Assembly (NCBI GenBank): GCA_036389715.1
Contig: DASVWH010000098.1
Coordinates: 1 to 17,573 of the forward strand
DNA: 17,573 bases
Reading direction: 5' to 3'
Origin: DASVWH01 sp036389715
GTDB taxonomy: Bacteria > Acidobacteriota > Blastocatellia > Pyrinomonadales > Pyrinomonadaceae
In this document: piece after piece, positions 14,701 to 17,573 of the stretch
Layout of the letters: each line of letters starts with the position of its first letter
Numbering within the stretch: the first letter of the stretch is position 1
Notes under the pieces: model-generated
What the model saw: only the letters and a program-made list of their open reading frames with translations
Databases searched by the model: none
Told to the model about the DNA's origin: nothing
Program-made: the position numbers and the translations under genes

Positions 14701-14847
14701 CGGGCCAACGTCCTGACGCTGAACAACACCATCTACAACTTCGCCGGGACATCGCTGACGGCCCCGGCCGTGGCCACTCCGTTCCAGGGCACGCGCTCGT
14801 TCCTGACGCCGCGACAGTTGCAGTTGGCCGTCAAGTTCGACTTCTAA
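11767..14847 (+). CDS. Oar-like TonB-dependent outer-membrane receptor with N-terminal carboxypeptidase-regulatory-like domain
   Basis: This is a beta-barrel outer-membrane protein of 1026 residues, of the type greatly expanded in Acidobacteriota and thought to import large or complex ligands using TonB energy. The ATG at 11767 has AGAGGA just upstream and begins a signal peptide (1-28, ending VLAQ). Residues 34-120 form a carboxypeptidase-regulatory-like domain (GRVLDPNEAAIPNVQV, PPGAYTVR). A plug domain follows (about 135-265) with NLPINGRNYQDFATLTPG, then VDGVDNNNT and the VVTRSGTNEFHGGVFEYF segment. The rest is a beta-barrel with many aromatic-ended strands, closing with QLQLAVKFDF and a C-terminal Phe, as expected for outer-membrane assembly. 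No clear TonB box was seen, which is common in the Oar group. It stands alone: no SusD-like or inner-membrane transporter gene is adjacent, so the ligand is unknown. Confidence 0.95.
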   Translation: MLRKISAYAPRLLALVASLALISAAVLAQSQATSGNIEGRVLDPNEAAIPNVQVTATNQQTGLEKSVNTDDEGNYRIIFLPPGAYTVRTGGVQGFALGEYQNVQVTVGSKTPLDIKLSLSGTGTVAVDVSAEGQVVETTRTSVSSTINQKAIENLPINGRNYQDFATLTPGVVIDRTRGGDISVGGQKGTLNNLQVDGVDNNNTFFGQAFGRGGVRPPYQFSEESVQEFQVNQNGFSAEFGRAGGAVINVVTRSGTNEFHGGVFEYFRDESLNANDPAVKGQQARDFQAGRRLNNNKRSPSQINQFGGRIGGPIVKNRAFFFFTYDGQRQTLPNPLDVPNFFAQPASTQNLLLPKLGAYSIGRNQDVYLGKTDITLNKNNQLSIRFNQQNFTGQNNETTGALNTEEHSGNSVVHSTTLSGTLASTLSATVVNEFRFQFARDKEPGEANSTDPEALINTGGGNLAIGRNNFSPRETTIKRAQFIDNLSYVRGRSNFKFGVDFNFDRIFNFFPGLFSGSYTFSGITIPAGGGFPAATYANGYQAYAANFNTAAAPTATSYSQAFPGEGTSGGTTFPNSADYAAYAQDDWRATPKLTLNLGVRYDYQRLACPPVQNTDPLLLSNGLDTSRCPKDGNNFAPRVGFSYAFDEKTVLRGGYGIFYSRTTAIDLSTAHSNNGINVINVTLNAAQIRAAGLRFPNILSAVPTTSAPKNLYLFSDNYVQPYVQQARLGFEREVLPNLSLSITYMFFKGVHLTRTRDINLSPPTALVTTAPDGQTYTFERFSSTRPISRATGITYNRISLFESTANSRYNGLAVQATKRFSRGFQFIAAYTYSKAEDDKPDQTAVVVGADDSKIVQNQLNPRSDWGAADTDLRHRFVFSPVYEVGRYTRSSNPVLRALLSDYVFSGIVQLQSGFAYSAFIANDPNNDGNRSNDRLPGTERNSFHTPATYQFDARITRNIHTSERTTLRLILEGFNIFNRANVLTLNNTIYNFAGTSLTAPAVATPFQGTRSFLTPRQLQLAVKFDF

Positions 14848-14878
14848 AGGCAGGCGCGCCGCCCGGCGTGCAGGACGA

Positions 14879-14920
14879 AAAGGGCCGGGCGCTTTCTCTG
14901 TGGAAAGCGCCCGGCCCTTT
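14879..14920. terminator. Bidirectional intrinsic terminator hairpin
   Basis: A perfect 18-bp stem (14879-14896 with 14903-14920) and a six-base loop lie between the convergent receptor (stop 14847) and the minus-strand gene ending at 14946. The arms begin with AAA and end with TTT, so each strand has a short T run after the GC-rich stem. This fits termination in both directions. Confidence 0.88.
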
Positions 14921-14945
14921 AGTCTTTAATGCCGCGTCCTAAACT

Positions 14946-15689
14946 TTAGCGTCTGCCCGCGTTCAGGATGCGCAGCAGCGCCAGGAAGATGTTGAAGGCG
15001 TCAAGGTAGAGCGAGAGCGCGCCCGCGACGTACTCGTTGGTCGGGTAACGCCGGATGATGTTCGACGTATCGTAGAGCACGAAGCCGGAGAAGAGGAGCA
15101 GCGCCGCCACGGCGGTCGCAAAGTAGAGCGCCGAGGAGCCGACGATCAGGACGTTCAAAAGCCCCGCCAGCACGACGACGATCAGGCCCGTCACCAGCAG
15201 CCCGCGCATGAAGCTGAAATCCTTGTTGGAGATAAAGACGTAAGCCGTCAGCCCGCCGAAGATGCCCACCGTCAACAGTCCCGCCTGGAGAATCGAGGCC
15301 GGATTGTTGATGTAAACGAGGGCGATGAGCGGAGAGATAATCACGCCCGTCAGCGTCGTGAAGCCGAAGAGCGCGACCAGGTTGATGCCCGGCTTATGGC
15401 GCAGGGCCGTCGCGCCCATCACGCCGCCGAGCATCGCAAAGAACATCAGCCAGGGATGTTCGAGCGCCGCAATCATCACCGGCGGATAGGCGAAGCCGAG
15501 CAGCACGCCGCCAATCGCAAACAGCGTCGCAACGAAAAAGAGCGCGTAAACCTTGCGGATAAAGCCCAGGCGCTCGGCCAGGGTGGCCTCCGCGGCCGTC
15601 TGCGCCTGAAGACTGCCCCAGCCGCTGCCGGGCTGCGACCAGGAGGGCTGCTCCGTGTAACGTTGATTCTGAGATTGAAATTCATTCAT
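14946..15689 (-). CDS. Bax inhibitor-1/YccA family membrane protein
   Basis: This encodes 247 residues of a polytopic inner-membrane protein of the BI-1 (TMBIM) family. Bacterial members include YccA, which modulates the FtsH protease, and the pH-sensitive calcium-leak protein YetJ. The ATG at 15689 has AAAGGA about 10 bases upstream. A longer open frame to 16073 overlaps the next gene and reads as non-coding. The N-terminal 35 residues are Gln/Ser-rich and polar. Seven hydrophobic segments follow at about 48-68, 75-97, 104-125, 133-153, 162-182, 186-205 and 224-242. The family's conserved acids are present in FSGFVLYDTSNIIRR (Asp207) and LYLDAFNIFLALLRIL (Asp230), probably equivalent to the YetJ aspartate pair. 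The precise physiological role here is not shown by sequence. Confidence 0.93.
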   Translation of the reverse strand: MNEFQSQNQRYTEQPSWSQPGSGWGSLQAQTAAEATLAERLGFIRKVYALFFVATLFAIGGVLLGFAYPPVMIAALEHPWLMFFAMLGGVMGATALRHKPGINLVALFGFTTLTGVIISPLIALVYINNPASILQAGLLTVGIFGGLTAYVFISNKDFSFMRGLLVTGLIVVVLAGLLNVLIVGSSALYFATAVAALLLFSGFVLYDTSNIIRRYPTNEYVAGALSLYLDAFNIFLALLRILNAGRR

Positions 15690-15812
15690 AGGGGATAATC
15701 CTTTGTTTAGTAGCTCGAAAAAACCCAAACGCCTTTGAAAACCGGGCGCATGAGCAATACTTAAGATGCTTTGACGAACACCGCGGATGCATTCGGCGCG
15801 GCGTCCGGGAAA

Positions 15813-15818
15813 AGTATA
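15813..15818 (-). promoter_or_regulatory. Candidate -10 element upstream of the BI-1 gene
   Basis: A TATACT hexamer on the minus strand lies about 125 bases before the start at 15689, inside the 187-base gap to the upstream gene. No good -35 stands 16-18 bases away. It is the best -10 match seen in the gap and remains tentative. Confidence 0.3.
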
Positions 15819-15876
15819 ACCCATCTGCGGAGCTGTCTGCCACGCAAGGCGAATGGGTGTCTGCTGTGCCCTGCAA

Positions 15877-17573
15877 TCAGGGCCGCAGCCGGACGCCGTA
15901 GAGCGTGAACCTGCCGATGCGGACGCCCGCGTCGCGCTCGTACCAGCGGTCCAGGTTCGCGAACGAGGGCGGCCTTTCCGTCTCGATGACGACGTGCGAG
16001 AGCACCGGGCAGGCGGCCTCTGCGCGGCCGAAGGAGGCCGCGTAGCTCGCGTAGCCGCGCAGGGCATCTTCAATATCGGCTCGCGTGAGCGGCCTCCAAT
16101 CGACCGTCCAGGCCGGGTCGTTATGCCCCCACTCGACCAGCGAATGGATTAAGTATTGCAGCCTGTAGTCAAGCTCTTCAAACTGCCTTCCCTCAAGGCC
16201 GCGCGTCTCCGCGCCCGTGTAGTAGAGATACTGATAGATGCGCTCCCTGTTCTCGTCCCGCGCGAGGCCAGAGAAGACGGGCGCGTGCGGAGCCCAGAGC
16301 ACGGGCCGCGACGTGAGCGCCGGGGCGCTGTCGGCCATCCCCAAATCCGTATAGAGAACGACCGCCTGATTGGCCTCGCCGCTGGCCGCGGCAGATGGCG
16401 CGCGTGCCTGCAAACTCCTGACGACCGGGAAGGCTTCGTCCCGCTCAAGGTTGAGCCGGGAGCGCCTGCCGGTCTCCAACACGGTCTCGAACGTGCCCCA
16501 TCCGAGCGCGACGAGCGACAGCGCCAGGGCCGTGCGCGTCCTCATTCGTCGCACCTCGCCGCCGTCTGCCTCTTCGCGCCGCACGCGCCCGCGCCGCCAG
16601 AGCGCCGCCGCCAGAATCAACGCCAGCAGCGCCAGGTACTTGGCTATATACAGCTCATAATGCAGCGGCTGGAGCGAGCGCCCGGTGAGCACTTGCTGGT
16701 TGAAGACGACCAGGGGCGTCAGCGCGAAAGAGAGTGTGAAGAGCGCGGCGGGCTCTCTCAAACGAACGATGCCGCGCCGGGCTGCGTAAAGGAGCGCGGC
16801 GCAGATCAACAGCCCGAGCTTCTCCGACGAGCGCGAAAAATCGGGAGCGTGCGAGGCCGCCAGCAGTTGGACCGCATCCATCGTCGGCGCGCGATTCGAG
16901 AGCAGCGCGAAGTAGGGCGCGAGCGCCGCGACCGCCAGGGCCGCGATGATGCCCAGCGAACGCAGCGCATCGGCGCGGGCTGCGGGGCGTGCCGCGAGCC
17001 AGAGCAGCGCGAGGATTCCGAACCAGCCGAGCGCAGCCGTCCAGAGGTAAAAGTATGAGAAGACCAGGAGCGCAAAGACCAGGCCCGCCAGCACGGCCGC
17101 CCGCGCCGCGCGCCCGCCCCGGAGAGAGAGCGCACGCCAGACCAGCGCACAGAAAACGAAAAGGAGCGGAAACGGCGCGGCCGGGAGATAGCGGCGCAGG
17201 AAGGGAAGATAGCTGAAGGTGAAGGTCGTCTCCTGCCCGAAGAGCAGACGCAGCGGCCCGTAGACGAGCGCAAATGTGCCGAGGCAGAGGACTAGGAGCG
17301 CCCCGCTCGCGGCCAGCCCTTCATCACCCGTAATCGAGCCGATGAGCCGGAAGAGCGCCAGCGTCGAGAGAAAAGCGACCAGGCCCGTGAGCAGCACGAA
17401 GGCCGACGAAGCGTTGAGCCCGCAGGCGCGGGCCGTCAGCGCGAGGGCGTAGGGCGGGATAAACTGGATGGAGAAGAGCGATTCGGGCTGCGGGGAGCCT
17501 GGCCGGTCGTCGCGTCCCGTGTAGGGGTCGTTGCGCCTGGGCCTGCCCTCGATCAACGCTTGCAGGTAGGCTG
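15877..17573 (-). CDS. Large polytopic membrane protein with soluble C-terminal domain, 5' end missing
   Basis: The frame is open to the right edge; the codons at 17557-17571 continue as AYLQA, so the start lies outside. At least 564 residues are visible. The first part reads ALIEGRPRRNDPYTGRDDRPG, then a series of about nine hydrophobic segments between roughly residue 30 and residue 365, typical of GT-C-fold glycosyltransferases and related acidobacterial membrane proteins that use lipid-linked sugars. A short Arg/Glu-rich loop follows the ALWRRGR motif. The last 190 residues form a soluble domain (AVVLYTDLGMADSAPAL, RERIYQYLYYTGAETRG, RIGRFTLYGVRLRP). The catalytic acid normally found in the first periplasmic loop of GT-C enzymes would be upstream of the window and cannot be checked. 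Membership of a GT-C-like family is therefore inference; membrane location is secure. Confidence 0.75.
   Translation of the reverse strand, partial: AYLQALIEGRPRRNDPYTGRDDRPGSPQPESLFSIQFIPPYALALTARACGLNASSAFVLLTGLVAFLSTLALFRLIGSITGDEGLAASGALLVLCLGTFALVYGPLRLLFGQETTFTFSYLPFLRRYLPAAPFPLLFVFCALVWRALSLRGGRAARAAVLAGLVFALLVFSYFYLWTAALGWFGILALLWLAARPAARADALRSLGIIAALAVAALAPYFALLSNRAPTMDAVQLLAASHAPDFSRSSEKLGLLICAALLYAARRGIVRLREPAALFTLSFALTPLVVFNQQVLTGRSLQPLHYELYIAKYLALLALILAAALWRRGRVRREEADGGEVRRMRTRTALALSLVALGWGTFETVLETGRRSRLNLERDEAFPVVRSLQARAPSAAASGEANQAVVLYTDLGMADSAPALTSRPVLWAPHAPVFSGLARDENRERIYQYLYYTGAETRGLEGRQFEELDYRLQYLIHSLVEWGHNDPAWTVDWRPLTRADIEDALRGYASYAASFGRAEAACPVLSHVVIETERPPSFANLDRWYERDAGVRIGRFTLYGVRLRP

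Noticed and set aside
15690..16073. Upstream extension of the BI-1 family gene
   Set aside because: The extension overlaps the end of the next minus-strand gene, is Arg/Ser/Pro-rich, and a good ribosome site stands before the ATG at 15689.

Overview
The window looks like a chromosomal segment of an Acidobacteriota bacterium, most likely from the Blastocatellia side of the phylum. The main reasons are a 1026-residue Oar-like TonB-dependent receptor with an N-terminal carboxypeptidase-regulatory-like domain and a plug carrying the NLPINGRNY motif, high G+C core genes, and secreted hypothetical proteins with a 'sDKpI...FxDGTgf' beta-sandwich style. This placement is inferred from protein style only; there is no rRNA in the window.

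Layout. Positions 1-2900 form an accessory block, visibly richer in A+T than the rest and entirely on the minus strand. It holds two exported hypothetical proteins (92-1291 and 1504-2676) and a 41-codon gene (2673-2798) that overlaps the second by ATGA. Three copies of one promoter-leader repeat (1-79, 1324-1402, 2827-2899) punctuate the block. Each copy contains a near-consensus sigma-70 promoter (TTGAC[A/G], 17-base spacer, TATAAG) pointing left, and two of them are followed by a conserved untranslated leader of about 60 bases. The copy at 1-79 would drive a further gene beyond the left edge. This array of separately promoted secreted-protein genes is the most unusual part of the window.

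Positions 3100-8920 are plus-strand housekeeping and envelope genes: class II fructose-1,6-bisphosphatase (glpX), a DUF2085 membrane protein, a small four-helix membrane protein, a membrane-integral family 2 glycosyltransferase, and an exported Xaa-Pro aminopeptidase of the M24B family. A dispersed intergenic repeat built from degenerate AATGA[A/G]TCA units abuts the stop codons of glpX and of the aminopeptidase.

Positions 9226-10860 (minus) encode a 544-residue protein with a probable class I glutamine-amidotransferase/ThuA-like fold. A long gene-poor region (10861-11766) separates it from the divergent TonB-dependent receptor (11767-14847, plus). A perfect 18-bp bidirectional terminator hairpin lies between the receptor and the convergent Bax inhibitor-1/YccA-family gene (14946-15689, minus). 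The right end is a large polytopic membrane protein (15877 to beyond 17573, minus) cut by the window edge.

No tRNA, rRNA, CRISPR array, transposase or phage gene was seen. Most genes look independently transcribed, and no single pathway links the window. The leader-repeat array, the coupled small gene, the likely frameshift in the first secreted protein and the 3'-end repeat family are the observations most worth checking.
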